From: Methylotenera_A sp031422335
Lineage (GTDB): Bacteria > Pseudomonadota > Gammaproteobacteria > Burkholderiales > Methylophilaceae
Assembly (NCBI GenBank): GCA_031422335.1
Contig: JANOQW010000025.1
Span: forward strand, 1 to 64,000
Length of the DNA stretch: 64,000 nucleotides
Direction: 5' to 3'
Below, piece after piece: positions 52,826 through 61,990 of the stretch. Under the pieces are notes generated by a model, which saw nothing but the letters and a program-made list of their open reading frames with translations, was not told the DNA's origin and did no database searches. The first letter of the stretch is position 1. Every line of letters starts with the position of its first letter. The position numbers and the translations under genes are program-made.

Positions 52826-55312
52826 TCATAGATAAGTGTCATGCCAATAGTGTGGCTGGGTTTGTCGTAGGGCGTTGATGCTGATATTATTTTTATGGCT
52901 AAAATCTATAGTTAATGCACCTTGATAATCAGAACGATAAGTCATTGCACCACTTTCCTCGAATCTTTTTTCAATCATTGGTTTAGGATGTTTAAATCGA
53001 TTCAAATAACCTACAGTAAAAATAGTATGTTGCGCGCCCACTGCTTGCACAAATTCGGGCGTGGAGGAAGTTTTGCTGCCATGATGCGGCGCAATTAAAA
53101 CGTCACTTTTTAGCTGAGTTTCTGTACGAGCAGGACTTGTACTAGAAAAAATGGCATCGCCAGCAGCATCTCTGCTATTGGCTTGCAGGGCATCGTTATC
53201 GATAACATCATTAGCAATTTCATTTAAAAGCATATTTTCGGCTTCTTTTTCTATATCACCCGCCAGTAAAATACTGCCAAATTGGCTAGTGACTTTCAGC
53301 ACGCAACTGCGATTATTATCCTTTAAATTGGCGTTTTGAACACTGGCTATAGTTGGGTAAAGCACTTCAAATTTCACTTTATCCCACAGCCAACTTTGGC
53401 CTACTTGGCATTGAATCGATTTTTTAGTGCCTGCTCGGGACAAAAGGTCTGCACTATCAAACGAGCTCATTAACCAAGCCGCAGGCAGCTGTGCCAGCAC
53501 CGAAGCTGCGCCGCCGCTGTGGTCGGTGTCGTCATGACTGATAATGAATCCATCTATTTTTTTTACGCCCTGCCCTCGCAAATATGGCACAACAATTCTG
53601 CTGCCAGCATCTGATTGCGAGGTAAATTTTGGTCCTGCATCGTACAAAAGTGTATGGTTTTTTGTTTGAATCACTACCGCTAAACCTTGGCCAACGTCTA
53701 ACACTGTCACTTGCATTTCGCCATCAAGCATTTTTTCTGGGCTGACAAAAAATAGCGGCAATAATAAAATAGCGCCCAACCAACGCTGTGGAAATCCACG
53801 CGGTAACAAGCACCAAACCACGCCCAGCATGGCCAATAGTAGGGCCCACATGGGCGGCGTGGCTTGTTGCCAGGTGGGCAAGTTGGCTAAATAATGTAAA
53901 GCACGCATGCAAAGCTCTAAAATAAAATGTGCGATATTGAGTAAAAAATCTAACGGCAGCAAGCTACCTAAAATAGAGATTGGAACGACCAATAAGCTAA
54001 TAACAGGAATAGCAAACGCATTGGCAATAGGCGAAATAATAGAAGCTTGACCGAACATAAAAATGAGCAAAGGCAACAAACCCAAAGTAATGGCCAATTG
54101 TATGTGCACGGCTGTTTTAAACGCCGAAAGCGGTTTTAAGCGCCCAACCGTGACATAGGCGATGAGTGCCACTGCGCCAAAAGACAACCAAAAACCTGGC
54201 GCGATGACTGCCCACGGGTCGATGATGACAACCACCAACACCGCCATGGCCAGCGCGCGTGAGATGGCTAAATTTTTTCCCCACAATAAAGCCAACGCAA
54301 ATGTCAGCAACATCAATAGTGTACGCTGTGTGGGTACCGACATGCCAGCTAGCAGCGCATACAACATAGCGATGACCAATCCTGCAATCGCTGCAGCTTT
54401 GCGCGTGGGCATACGCATCACCAAACTAGGGATTCGTCGCCAAAAAAATGCTGCGACTGCAAAGGCCAAACCTGCCAGCATGGTAATGTGCAAACCAGAA
54501 ATAGACATGAGATGATTGACGCCCGTGCGCAAAAATACGTCCCAGTTTTCGGCAGAAATTTGGCTGTCATCGCCCACCACTAGCGCACGAATGACGCCTG
54601 CATAAGGTTTATTGGCTAAAGTTTGTGAGATGCGATTACCAATTTTTTCGCGCGAATTTTCGACCAAATAACTTGGCCGCAATACAAAGTTGCTTAGTTT
54701 TTTATAGCCACTTTTGCTGTGAATACTGCCAGTGGCGCGTATATTTTCGGCCAGCGCCCACGCTTCAAAATCAAAACCATGTGGGTTATAAGTGCTGTGC
54801 GGGCGCTTCAGGCGCACCGTAAATTGCCAGCGCTCGCCTGCATGGAAGGAGTTGGATAAGTTTGGGCCATTTTCTGGCCTTGGTGATTTGATATCTCTAT
54901 AAAAGTTAAGTGATATATGTTGTGGAATTTTTGCACCAGCCGTCAGAATTTTTTCTACGTCAAACCTAAAGCGCTCGCCGCGCTCGGTGACTTCTGGCAG
55001 GCTTGCCACCACCCCAATCACGCTGATACTTTTTTGCTGCCACTCGGCTGGCAACTGGTCACTTAATCTAATCGCCGCAAAGTTGGCTGCCCACACAAAC
55101 CCTAGTAAACCTGCAAACAGCAGGTGACATAGCGCTTTTAAGGCTATTTGATTTAAAACAAGTTGATGTTGATAACGATTAAAATAGATGGGAACAGCAA
55201 GGCTGGGAGCCAATAGCCATGCGGCTTGCAGGCCGATAAAATAAATAGGTAAAAGTGATTGTTGTTGCAACAACCAAGCGCCAACCACAAAGCCTAGCGC
55301 TGCCAGAATCAT
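52826..55312 (-). CDS. comEC: ComEC/Rec2 DNA-uptake channel protein
   Basis: 828 residues: DUF4131-like N-terminal region, the competence membrane domain (GVNHLMSISGLHITMLAGLAF) and a C-terminal metallo-beta-lactamase-like domain (VLDVGQGLAVVIQTKNHTLLYDAGP; ISHDDTDHSGGA; LIAPHHGSKTSS). It imports single-stranded DNA in natural transformation. Two repeat matches lie inside: residues about 707-720 (DALQANSRDAAGDA) in an extra stretch of about 35 residues before LKSDVLIAPHHGS, and residues about 25-37 (GLQAAWLLAPS). Confidence 0.93.
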   Translation of the reverse strand: MILAALGFVVGAWLLQQQSLLPIYFIGLQAAWLLAPSLAVPIYFNRYQHQLVLNQIALKALCHLLFAGLLGFVWAANFAAIRLSDQLPAEWQQKSISVIGVVASLPEVTERGERFRFDVEKILTAGAKIPQHISLNFYRDIKSPRPENGPNLSNSFHAGERWQFTVRLKRPHSTYNPHGFDFEAWALAENIRATGSIHSKSGYKKLSNFVLRPSYLVENSREKIGNRISQTLANKPYAGVIRALVVGDDSQISAENWDVFLRTGVNHLMSISGLHITMLAGLAFAVAAFFWRRIPSLVMRMPTRKAAAIAGLVIAMLYALLAGMSVPTQRTLLMLLTFALALLWGKNLAISRALAMAVLVVVIIDPWAVIAPGFWLSFGAVALIAYVTVGRLKPLSAFKTAVHIQLAITLGLLPLLIFMFGQASIISPIANAFAIPVISLLVVPISILGSLLPLDFLLNIAHFILELCMRALHYLANLPTWQQATPPMWALLLAMLGVVWCLLPRGFPQRWLGAILLLPLFFVSPEKMLDGEMQVTVLDVGQGLAVVIQTKNHTLLYDAGPKFTSQSDAGSRIVVPYLRGQGVKKIDGFIISHDDTDHSGGAASVLAQLPAAWLMSSFDSADLLSRAGTKKSIQCQVGQSWLWDKVKFEVLYPTIASVQNANLKDNNRSCVLKVTSQFGSILLAGDIEKEAENMLLNEIANDVIDNDALQANSRDAAGDAIFSSTSPARTETQLKSDVLIAPHHGSKTSSTPEFVQAVGAQHTIFTVGYLNRFKHPKPMIEKRFEESGAMTYRSDYQGALTIDFSHKNNISINALRQTQPHYWHDTYL
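53153..53194 (-). repeat. Dispersed repeat inserted in comEC C-terminal domain
   Basis: Sense to comEC: GATGCCCTGCAAGCC and AATAGCAGAG, then ATGCTGCTGGCGATGCC. The left arm is perfect, the core diverged. Encodes DALQANSRDAAGDA. Confidence 0.75.
55201..55236 (+). repeat. Dispersed repeat match in comEC N-terminal region
   Basis: GGCTGGGAGCC, core AATAGCCATGC (one mismatch), right arm GGCTTGCAGGCC. Antisense to comEC, where it encodes GLQAAWLLAP in a membrane helix. Confidence 0.65.
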
Positions 55313-55316
55313 ATGG

Positions 55317-55994
55317 CTAAACGCTAAATTGCGTCAGCTTGCCATCTTCTAGCCGATATTGCCGCTGCATTTTTGCGGCCAACGCTAAATCGTGCGTAAC
55401 AACAACCAAGCTGGTATTTTGCGCGCGGTTAATTTCTAGCAATAAATCAAATACTTGATTGGCCGTCACGCGATCCAAATTACCAGTAGGTTCATCGGCC
55501 AAGATACAGGCGGGTTGCGTGACTAAAGCGCGCGCAAGTGCAGTGCGCTGCCGCTCGCCGCCAGAAAGCTCGCCCGGCATGTGTTCCAAGCGATGCCCCA
55601 TGCCAACTTTATGCAACATGGCAATTGCGCTAACAGTGGCTTGCTCGCGCGGCATACGGCGAATTAGCAAAGGCATCGCCACATTTTCAATCGCCGTAAA
55701 TTCTGGCAATAGATGATGAAACTGATAGACAAAACCCAGCGCTTGGTTTCTAAGCGCACCTTTTTGAGCCTCAGATAACATGCTTAAATCTTTACCCATC
55801 AAGGCCGCACTGCCGCTAGTTGGCGCATCTAAGCCGCCTAACAAATGCAGCAAGGTACTTTTGCCCGAGCCAGAAACGCCAACAATAGCAATTTGCTCGC
55901 CAGCTTTCACTTGCAAATTAATGCCGTTAAGCACCGCCACATCTAAGCCAGTATAGGTTTTGCTTAAAGCTTTACACTGAATAATATCATTCAT
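55317..55994 (-). CDS. lolD: Lipoprotein-releasing system ATPase
   Basis: 225 residues. Walker A GVSGSGKSTLLHLLGG, the LolD-type loop LGFVYQFHHLLPEFTA, signature ELSGGERQRTALARAL and Walker B CILADEPTGNLD. It powers release of outer-membrane lipoproteins from the inner membrane. Overlaps the lolC-type gene by 8 bp. Confidence 0.95.
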   Translation of the reverse strand: MNDIIQCKALSKTYTGLDVAVLNGINLQVKAGEQIAIVGVSGSGKSTLLHLLGGLDAPTSGSAALMGKDLSMLSEAQKGALRNQALGFVYQFHHLLPEFTAIENVAMPLLIRRMPREQATVSAIAMLHKVGMGHRLEHMPGELSGGERQRTALARALVTQPACILADEPTGNLDRVTANQVFDLLLEINRAQNTSLVVVTHDLALAAKMQRQYRLEDGKLTQFSV

Positions 55995-57255
55995 AACGTA
56001 GCGCCTCGGCTGGGTTGAGTGTGGACGCTTTGTAGCTCGGGTAAAGCGTGGCTAATAAACTTAAAATAAACGACATAATCACAATGGTAATAACATCATT
56101 CCAATCTAATTTAGACGGCAAATCACTGATGTAATAGACATCTTTAGCCAAAAATTGTACTTTAAATAGGTTCTCGATAAACGGGATAATGGTGTCAATA
56201 TTCAGTGCGATAATAATGCCAATGACCGCGCCAATTAAGGTGCCGATGATGCCAATGAGTGCGCCTTGCACAATAAAAATGCCCATAATACTGCGCGGGC
56301 TGGCGCCAAAGGTGCGCATAATGGCAATATCCGCGCGCTTATCTGTCACCGCCATGACCAATGTAGAAACAATGTTAAACGCGGCTACCGCAACAATTAA
56401 AGTCAGGATGATAAACATGACTTTTTTCTCTAACTGCACCGCTTTAAAAAAGTTGGCGTGTTGTTGTGTCCAATCCGTCACGTAATACGCGCCGCTAGGG
56501 TTTAGGTTAAGCGCTAATTTGTTCGACATTTCGGGCGCATCAAATAAATCATTCAACTTTAAACGCAAGCCAGAGACGTTTTCACCCATGCGATACAGCT
56601 TGGCGGCGTCATCCATGTGGATGAGTGCCAGGCCAGCGTCGTATTCATACATGCCAATTTGAAATAGCCCCACCACACGAAATTGCTTAATTCTAGGTAC
56701 CACACCAGTGGGTGTAAATTGCCCTTGTGGCGCCATTAGCACCACTTTTTCGCCGACAGAAACCCCCAATAATTGTGCTAAATCTGCCCCCAGCACCACA
56801 CCAAACTCACCCGCGCGCAAATCTGTTAAAAGGCCCACTTTCATGTTTTTGCCTAAGTCAGCGACGCTATCCTCGTAGCCTGGCAAAATGCCACGTACGA
56901 TGGCGCCTTGCACTGCCTGGCCATAACTTAGCATGCCTTGCGCCATCACATAAGGCGCGCTGGCGATGACTTCTGGTTGATTTTTTTTGACTTGCGCAGC
57001 CAATCTTGGCCAATCACCCAGTTGATTATTAGCGCCAGTAATTTCTAGGTGCGAGGCCACGCCCAAAATGCGCGTGCGCAGCTCTGCCTGAAAGCCATTC
57101 ATCACTGATAGCACAACGATAAGCGCCGCGACACCCAGCGCAATACCGATCATACTGGTGAGCGAGATGAACGAGATGAAATGATTTTTGCGTTTTGCGC
57201 GCGTGTAGCGCAAGCCAATGAATAGCTCGTATGGCAGTTTATTGAGTAAAGACAT
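55987..57255 (-). CDS. lolC: Lipoprotein-releasing system transmembrane protein (LolC/LolE)
   Basis: 422 residues with four membrane helices (one N-terminal, three C-terminal) and a large periplasmic domain. Start YELFIGLRYTRAKRKNHFISFISLTSMIG and end YPSYKASTLNPAEALRYE are typical. Only one LolC/E gene is present, so a homodimeric LolF-like arrangement is possible. First gene of the envelope operon. Confidence 0.93.
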   Translation of the reverse strand: MSLLNKLPYELFIGLRYTRAKRKNHFISFISLTSMIGIALGVAALIVVLSVMNGFQAELRTRILGVASHLEITGANNQLGDWPRLAAQVKKNQPEVIASAPYVMAQGMLSYGQAVQGAIVRGILPGYEDSVADLGKNMKVGLLTDLRAGEFGVVLGADLAQLLGVSVGEKVVLMAPQGQFTPTGVVPRIKQFRVVGLFQIGMYEYDAGLALIHMDDAAKLYRMGENVSGLRLKLNDLFDAPEMSNKLALNLNPSGAYYVTDWTQQHANFFKAVQLEKKVMFIILTLIVAVAAFNIVSTLVMAVTDKRADIAIMRTFGASPRSIMGIFIVQGALIGIIGTLIGAVIGIIIALNIDTIIPFIENLFKVQFLAKDVYYISDLPSKLDWNDVITIVIMSFILSLLATLYPSYKASTLNPAEALRYE

Positions 57256-57360
57256 AAATAGAATCTTAGCAGTTTTAGGCGGCTAAGATTCTATGACTAT
57301 TGAAATTTTACAAAAGTAACAATTTACAAAGTAAGATTTTATAGGTGTAGTAAGAATTAA

Positions 57361-59040
57361 CTAGTTTAATGTCGGTATGGCCACACGCACCCATTCACGC
57401 TGTTTCATCATCGGCACACCCATTTCTAACACTTTCTCGTTACCTTCCAGTTTTAGCGTGACTTTGCTGCCGCGTTTATACTCGCTTCTAGGCAAAATCA
57501 AAGTCACTAAATTAGATTTAGCATCATCTTTTTTGCTTAACATTAGTGCATCAAAGGTATTGATTTCGTCCATGTGTGCCTCGCTGTCATCCACATAATA
57601 ACCTGTCAACGCCTCAGAGAAATGATGCTCCTCTAAACGCCCAATTTTAACCGAAGCGCCGTGTGTGCCAATCACTTCTAAACCAGCGCGATAATGGCCA
57701 TTGGCTTGTTTTCGGATACTTTTCACCTCTGCGATGACAAATACTTTTTTATTTTCTGAAGTGGTGTAAGCAATCAGTTTGCCAGCTTCTATCCAGTCGC
57801 TGTAGCTTTTACCTAAATCTACACCAAAACCAGTGGCGCTTTCATCCACCAACCACCAGTTCTCGCTACCGGCATCGCTGCGTTTGGCTTGATAGCTGTT
57901 AGAAGCTTGATCTCTATTGCGATAGCTGGCCAATTTAATTTCAAATTCGTAACTATCTTTTACCGGTGGTTTTTCAAACAATCCCGCATTAGCGGCGCCA
58001 AGCAAGCGGCAAATATTATTTAATCCATAAGTCACATGAATCAGTTTATTTTTTCGCTCTCTCGGTTGCTTTCTGCGCTGACGCTCATAGCCTTCCGTGC
58101 ACCAATCCACGCGCAGCTTTTTAAACAATTCCACCAGCACAGCAGTAGGCGCCGTGCTTTCTAAACCAAATTCAGCTAACGCTTTATTCATATTCACCGC
58201 GCATAAATAGGCTTCTATCAAATCGATCATACGGGTAACGCGCCAAAAACGATAATCTGCAAATTTTTCTACTGCGCGAATACGTTCTGGCCCCTTATCG
58301 CTATCTGTATTAATAAAGAAGTGATGATTATCTTGCTGATACTTGGTCGCAATCACAGGATTCGTCGCCCACAGCTTCAAAATTTGTTCAGTCAATTGTA
58401 TTTGCAGGCGGTTATAGTTACTTTTTTGCAGTGTGTCCATCATAAAACCCTGCTCTAACATAGCAGCTAAGCTGGTTTCTTTACGATGAAACTCATACAC
58501 AAATAAATTGTTATTGAGCAATGACAAATTTTCAGCACATTTGATGACTTTACAGACATGATTCCATGTGCCTGTAGGGGTAGGTTGATCATCAAAATAG
58601 CGCCATTTAGCCATGGTAAAAGTCGCACTTAAATCACGCGCCAGAGTTAAATTTAATTTTTCAAGCTCGACCACCACCAATTTTTGCGATAGATAAAAAT
58701 CTAAAAATTGCGTATATGCCACATAAAGTTGGCGCTGATATTGATACACCGCAGTATAAATATCATCACTTAATTTTTTATTTAACTTCAGTGATTTCAT
58801 ATACTTATGTGCTATTTTCCTAGCTGCTCTGTGCGTTTTTTGGTCTATTTCTAGCAAAATATCCAATTGGCATTTAAGCGTGTCGCCCGTATCAAATTTA
58901 ATCTTGGCTAGGTGCGCCGTCGTCTCGCGCAAGGCATCTAGCTCGTCCAAGTTGGTCAGCGTGTCCATCCAACCAAGATTCTTTTGCACCTCTTGGTGGT
59001 GAATAACAGTTTGTATTTTTTGTATAACGCTTGCTAACAT
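57361..59040 (-). CDS. Large protein with C-terminal PilZ-like domain, unknown function
   Basis: 559 residues, mostly alpha-helical with no membrane segment. Near residues 380-460 a PilZ-like stretch (SENWWLVDESATGFGVDL; then VIAEVKSIRKQANGHYRAGLEVIG) carries the D-x-S-x-x-G element, with an upstream basic QAKRSDAG partly matching the RxxxR element. Cyclic-di-GMP binding is therefore possible but unproven. It is a monocistronic gene between lolC and ribE. An HD-GYP hydrolase is encoded elsewhere in the window. The N-terminal part resembles nothing I know. Confidence 0.65.
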   Translation of the reverse strand: MLASVIQKIQTVIHHQEVQKNLGWMDTLTNLDELDALRETTAHLAKIKFDTGDTLKCQLDILLEIDQKTHRAARKIAHKYMKSLKLNKKLSDDIYTAVYQYQRQLYVAYTQFLDFYLSQKLVVVELEKLNLTLARDLSATFTMAKWRYFDDQPTPTGTWNHVCKVIKCAENLSLLNNNLFVYEFHRKETSLAAMLEQGFMMDTLQKSNYNRLQIQLTEQILKLWATNPVIATKYQQDNHHFFINTDSDKGPERIRAVEKFADYRFWRVTRMIDLIEAYLCAVNMNKALAEFGLESTAPTAVLVELFKKLRVDWCTEGYERQRRKQPRERKNKLIHVTYGLNNICRLLGAANAGLFEKPPVKDSYEFEIKLASYRNRDQASNSYQAKRSDAGSENWWLVDESATGFGVDLGKSYSDWIEAGKLIAYTTSENKKVFVIAEVKSIRKQANGHYRAGLEVIGTHGASVKIGRLEEHHFSEALTGYYVDDSEAHMDEINTFDALMLSKKDDAKSNLVTLILPRSEYKRGSKVTLKLEGNEKVLEMGVPMMKQREWVRVAIPTLN

Positions 59041-59177
59041 TTTTCAATCCTATTCATAAATAATAGTGAATAACATTGTTGCAATTGCAATCCGCGTGCC
59101 AACTTTTGGCTACCTATTTTTTATTCATTGATTGCTAGTTTTTCTGAACATTGAATGAATGCTGTTAAAATGTTTGC

Positions 59178-59795
59178 ATGTTTACAGGAATCATTCAAGC
59201 AGTGGGCCATATTGATAGCATTACGCAAGTTGGTGATGACGTTAAATTATCGATTCAGGCCAAAAATTTAGGCTTAGTCGATGTGCAATTAGGCGACAGC
59301 ATTGCAGTGAATGGCGTGTGCTTAACAGCAACACATTTAAGTAAAACACATTTTGAGGTGCATGTTTCTAAACAAACGCTAGATGTAAGCGTAGGCCTCA
59401 ATAGCCAACAAGCAGTGAATTTAGAAAAAGCCCTACGCTTAAGCGATAGGCTGGGCGGCCACTTGGTCAGCGGACATGTAGATGGGGTTGGCGAAGTAAC
59501 TCAATTTGAGCAAGTGGGCCAAGAAAGTAATGATATGTGTTGGCTGCTGGCGATACATGCACCACATGCTATTAGTAAATATATCGCCAAAAAAGGCTCA
59601 ATCTGTGTCAGTGGTGTGAGTTTGACGGCGAATAGTATTGAGAATGATATTTTTACCGTGAATATTATTCCGCACACGCTAGAAAACACCACATTTCAAC
59701 ATTTAAAAGCAGGTAGCCAAGTGAATTTAGAGATTGACCAAATTGCGCGCTATGTAGAGCGCATGACAGAATGGGCGCAAGAGGAAAGTAATTAA
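59178..59795 (+). CDS. ribE: Riboflavin synthase alpha chain
   Basis: 205 residues, two tandem lumazine-binding barrels, each with the motif seen as MFTGIIQAVGHI at the start and GGHLVSGHVDGVGEV at residue 93. It converts two lumazines to riboflavin. The stop overlaps the ribBA start as TAATG. No FMN riboswitch is seen in the 137 bp upstream. Confidence 0.95.
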   Translation: MFTGIIQAVGHIDSITQVGDDVKLSIQAKNLGLVDVQLGDSIAVNGVCLTATHLSKTHFEVHVSKQTLDVSVGLNSQQAVNLEKALRLSDRLGGHLVSGHVDGVGEVTQFEQVGQESNDMCWLLAIHAPHAISKYIAKKGSICVSGVSLTANSIENDIFTVNIIPHTLENTTFQHLKAGSQVNLEIDQIARYVERMTEWAQEESN

Positions 59796-60910
59796 TGCCA
59801 TACAAAACCATTAGCCCAATTACCGACATTATTGCCGACATGAAAGCCGGCAAAATGGTGATTTTGGTAGATGACGAAAACCGCGAAAATGAAGGCGACT
59901 TTGTCATTGCAGCCGAGTTTGCCAGCGCCGAGCACATTAACTTTATGGCCAAATATGGGCGTGGTTTGATTTGCTTAACCTTAACCGAGGCACGTTGCAA
60001 ACAGCTTAGCTTGCCGCCGATGGTGGTTAAAAATGGTACCCGTTTGGGTACCAATTTTACCGTGTCTATTGAGGCTGCAAGCGGTGTGACTACTGGCATC
60101 TCGGCCAAAGATCGCGCAAAAACAATTCAAGCAGCGATTGAAAAAAACGCCAGCAATAAAAGCATTGTCAGCCCTGGTCACATTTTTCCATTGGCGGCAC
60201 TGAATGGTGGCGTATTGGTGCGTGCTGGCCATACCGAGGCTGGTAGCGACTTGGCGGCACTGGCGGGTTGCGAGGCAGCTAGCGTGATTTGTGAGATTTT
60301 AAAAGACGATGGCGAAATGGCGCGACTGCCTGATTTGGTCGAAATTGCGCAGCAACACAACATTAAAATTGGCACTATTGCCGACCTTATTCATTATCGC
60401 TCTGAAACCGAAAAACTGATTGAACGTGCCGCAGAGCGCATGATTAGCACACCTTATGGTGAATTAAAACTGGTGGCTTACACCGATAAAATTGCCAAAG
60501 AAACACACTTGGCGTTGTTAAAAGGCACCCCCAGCGCAGATGAGGAAACCCTGGTGCGCGTGCACGAGCCGCTATCTGTGTTCGATTTGCTCGATAGTAG
60601 CAGCAGCACCCATAGCTGGAATCTAATCGATGCCCTGCAAGCCATATCCAGCGCGCCTTCTGGCGTGATTGTTTTATTACACCATGGCGAATCTGCAGAT
60701 GATTTAGTAGCGCGCATTCTAGGTGCAGACGAGCCGATTCGCTATAACCAAGAGCTGCGCACGTATGGCATTGGCTCGCAAATTTTGCTCGATTGTGGTG
60801 TGCGAAAAATGCGCCTAATGGCTACGCCACGCAAGATGCCCAGTATGATGGGGTTTGGGCTTGAAGTGACTGGCTATTTAGAGGCACAAAAAACTGTGTT
60901 AAAATCTTAA
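59795..60910 (+). CDS. ribBA: 3,4-dihydroxy-2-butanone 4-phosphate synthase with degenerate GTP cyclohydrolase II domain
   Basis: 371 residues. The RibB half is complete: VDDENRENEGDFVIAAEF near residue 25 and the TEAGSDLAALAGCEAASVICE region. The RibA-like half starts near residue 212 (GELKLVAYTDKI) but lacks the zinc-binding cysteines expected in the RVHSECLTGD...CDCG segment (here VRVHEPLSVFDLLDSSSST) and probably cannot hydrolyse GTP. Such RibBX fusions are known in some proteobacteria. A functional ribA must lie elsewhere. A dispersed-repeat match overlaps DALQAISSAPSGV. Confidence 0.9.
   Translation: MPYKTISPITDIIADMKAGKMVILVDDENRENEGDFVIAAEFASAEHINFMAKYGRGLICLTLTEARCKQLSLPPMVVKNGTRLGTNFTVSIEAASGVTTGISAKDRAKTIQAAIEKNASNKSIVSPGHIFPLAALNGGVLVRAGHTEAGSDLAALAGCEAASVICEILKDDGEMARLPDLVEIAQQHNIKIGTIADLIHYRSETEKLIERAAERMISTPYGELKLVAYTDKIAKETHLALLKGTPSADEETLVRVHEPLSVFDLLDSSSSTHSWNLIDALQAISSAPSGVIVLLHHGESADDLVARILGADEPIRYNQELRTYGIGSQILLDCGVRKMRLMATPRKMPSMMGFGLEVTGYLEAQKTVLKS
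60629..60669 (+). repeat. Dispersed repeat match in ribBA
   Basis: Perfect left arm GATGCCCTGCAAGCC, core with one deleted base (ATATCCAGCGC), then GCCTTCTGGCGTGAT. It encodes DALQAISSAPSGV. Homologues seem to have similar residues at this position, so replacement rather than insertion, or partial coincidence, is possible. Confidence 0.55.
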
Positions 60911-60922
60911 TTATTGAATAAT

Positions 60923-61489
60923 ATGAATCTTACAGGTCAGTTTCTCATCGCGATGCCCGCCATGTCAGACCCCTGTTTTTCTAAAACTGTCACCTATATT
61001 TGCACCCACAATGCAGACGGCGCCATGGGTATCACTATTAATCGCAACGCTGACATCAGTATTCGCGATTTACTCAAACAATTAAAGCTAGAAACTGCTT
61101 CAGCGCCGCTGCTGCGAAAACGCGTGCACTATGGCGGCCCAGTACAAATTGATCGTGGCTTTATTTTGCACGAGCCATATGCTGAGTACGACTCCACTGT
61201 GTTAGTCAATCAAGCCATCGCGATGACAACCTCTAAAGATATTTTGACTGCAAGTGCTGAAGAAAAAGGTCCGCAAAACTTGCTAATTGCCTTAGGTTAC
61301 GCGGGCTGGACTGCTGGTCAACTAGAGCATGAAGTGCTGCAAAACGCATGGTTAAGCCTAGAAACCAGTGACACACAACAGATTCATAAGCTCATTTTTA
61401 GCATGGATAACCAAGACAAATTTGATTATGCCATGGGTTTAATGGGACTCAATTTGGCTAATTTATCGCACAGTGCGGGGCATGCTTAA
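60923..61489 (+). CDS. yqgE: YqgE/AlgH family protein (UPF0301)
   Basis: 188 residues from ATG 60923 (a TTG lies 9 bp upstream). Begins MNLTGQFLIAMPAMSDPCF; contains GAMGITINR, VHYGGPVQIDRGFILH and ALGYAGWTAGQLEHE. Function not settled. It opens the conserved yqgE-ruvX-pyrR-pyrB-pyrC' series seen in pseudomonads. Confidence 0.93.
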   Translation: MNLTGQFLIAMPAMSDPCFSKTVTYICTHNADGAMGITINRNADISIRDLLKQLKLETASAPLLRKRVHYGGPVQIDRGFILHEPYAEYDSTVLVNQAIAMTTSKDILTASAEEKGPQNLLIALGYAGWTAGQLEHEVLQNAWLSLETSDTQQIHKLIFSMDNQDKFDYAMGLMGLNLANLSHSAGHA

Positions 61490-61490
61490 T

Positions 61491-61985
61491 ATGGCTGAGA
61501 ATATGGGCCTTAACCAAAGTCATTTGCCGATTTTACAACGCAAATATCCTGACATTCTTGGCACCGTGATGGCGTTTGATTTTGGTGAAAAACGCATAGG
61601 CGTAGCCACTGGCGAAACTATGCTCAAAACTGCACATGCACTGACTACCATTAATGCAGAACAAAATGAAGTGAAGTTTAAGCACATTGGCTTACTCATC
61701 GCCGAGTGGCGGCCAAGCTTGCTTGTGGTTGGCTTGCCCATGCACATGGATGGCCATTTGAATAATAATAAGCCTCACCTAATGACACAACTGGCTAAAA
61801 AGTTTGCACAGCGGCTTGAGGGCCGCTTTAATTTACCCGTGGTGATGCAGGATGAGCGCTTAAGCTCGGCCGAAGCTGCGCAAAGCTTAACTGAAGCGGG
61901 GGTTAAAGGCAGCAAGCAAAAAGTCATGATTGACGCCGTGGCCGCACAAACCATATTACAATCTTATTTTGATGTAATAAGTTAA
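61491..61985 (+). CDS. ruvX: Holliday-junction resolvase-like protein RuvX/YqgF
   Basis: 164 residues from ATG 61491. RNase H fold: AFDFGEKRIGVATG near residue 28, VVGLPMHMDG and the C-terminal DERLSSAEA plus DAVAAQTIL. Functions in 16S rRNA 5'-end maturation in E. coli. An ATG 9 bp earlier is possible, but the ribosome site spacing favours 61491. Confidence 0.93.
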   Translation: MAENMGLNQSHLPILQRKYPDILGTVMAFDFGEKRIGVATGETMLKTAHALTTINAEQNEVKFKHIGLLIAEWRPSLLVVGLPMHMDGHLNNNKPHLMTQLAKKFAQRLEGRFNLPVVMQDERLSSAEAAQSLTEAGVKGSKQKVMIDAVAAQTILQSYFDVIS

Positions 61986-61990
61986 CAATA

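Noticed and set aside
59041..59177. FMN riboswitch upstream of ribE
   Set aside because: None of the conserved RFN stem sequences could be found in the 137 bp gap.
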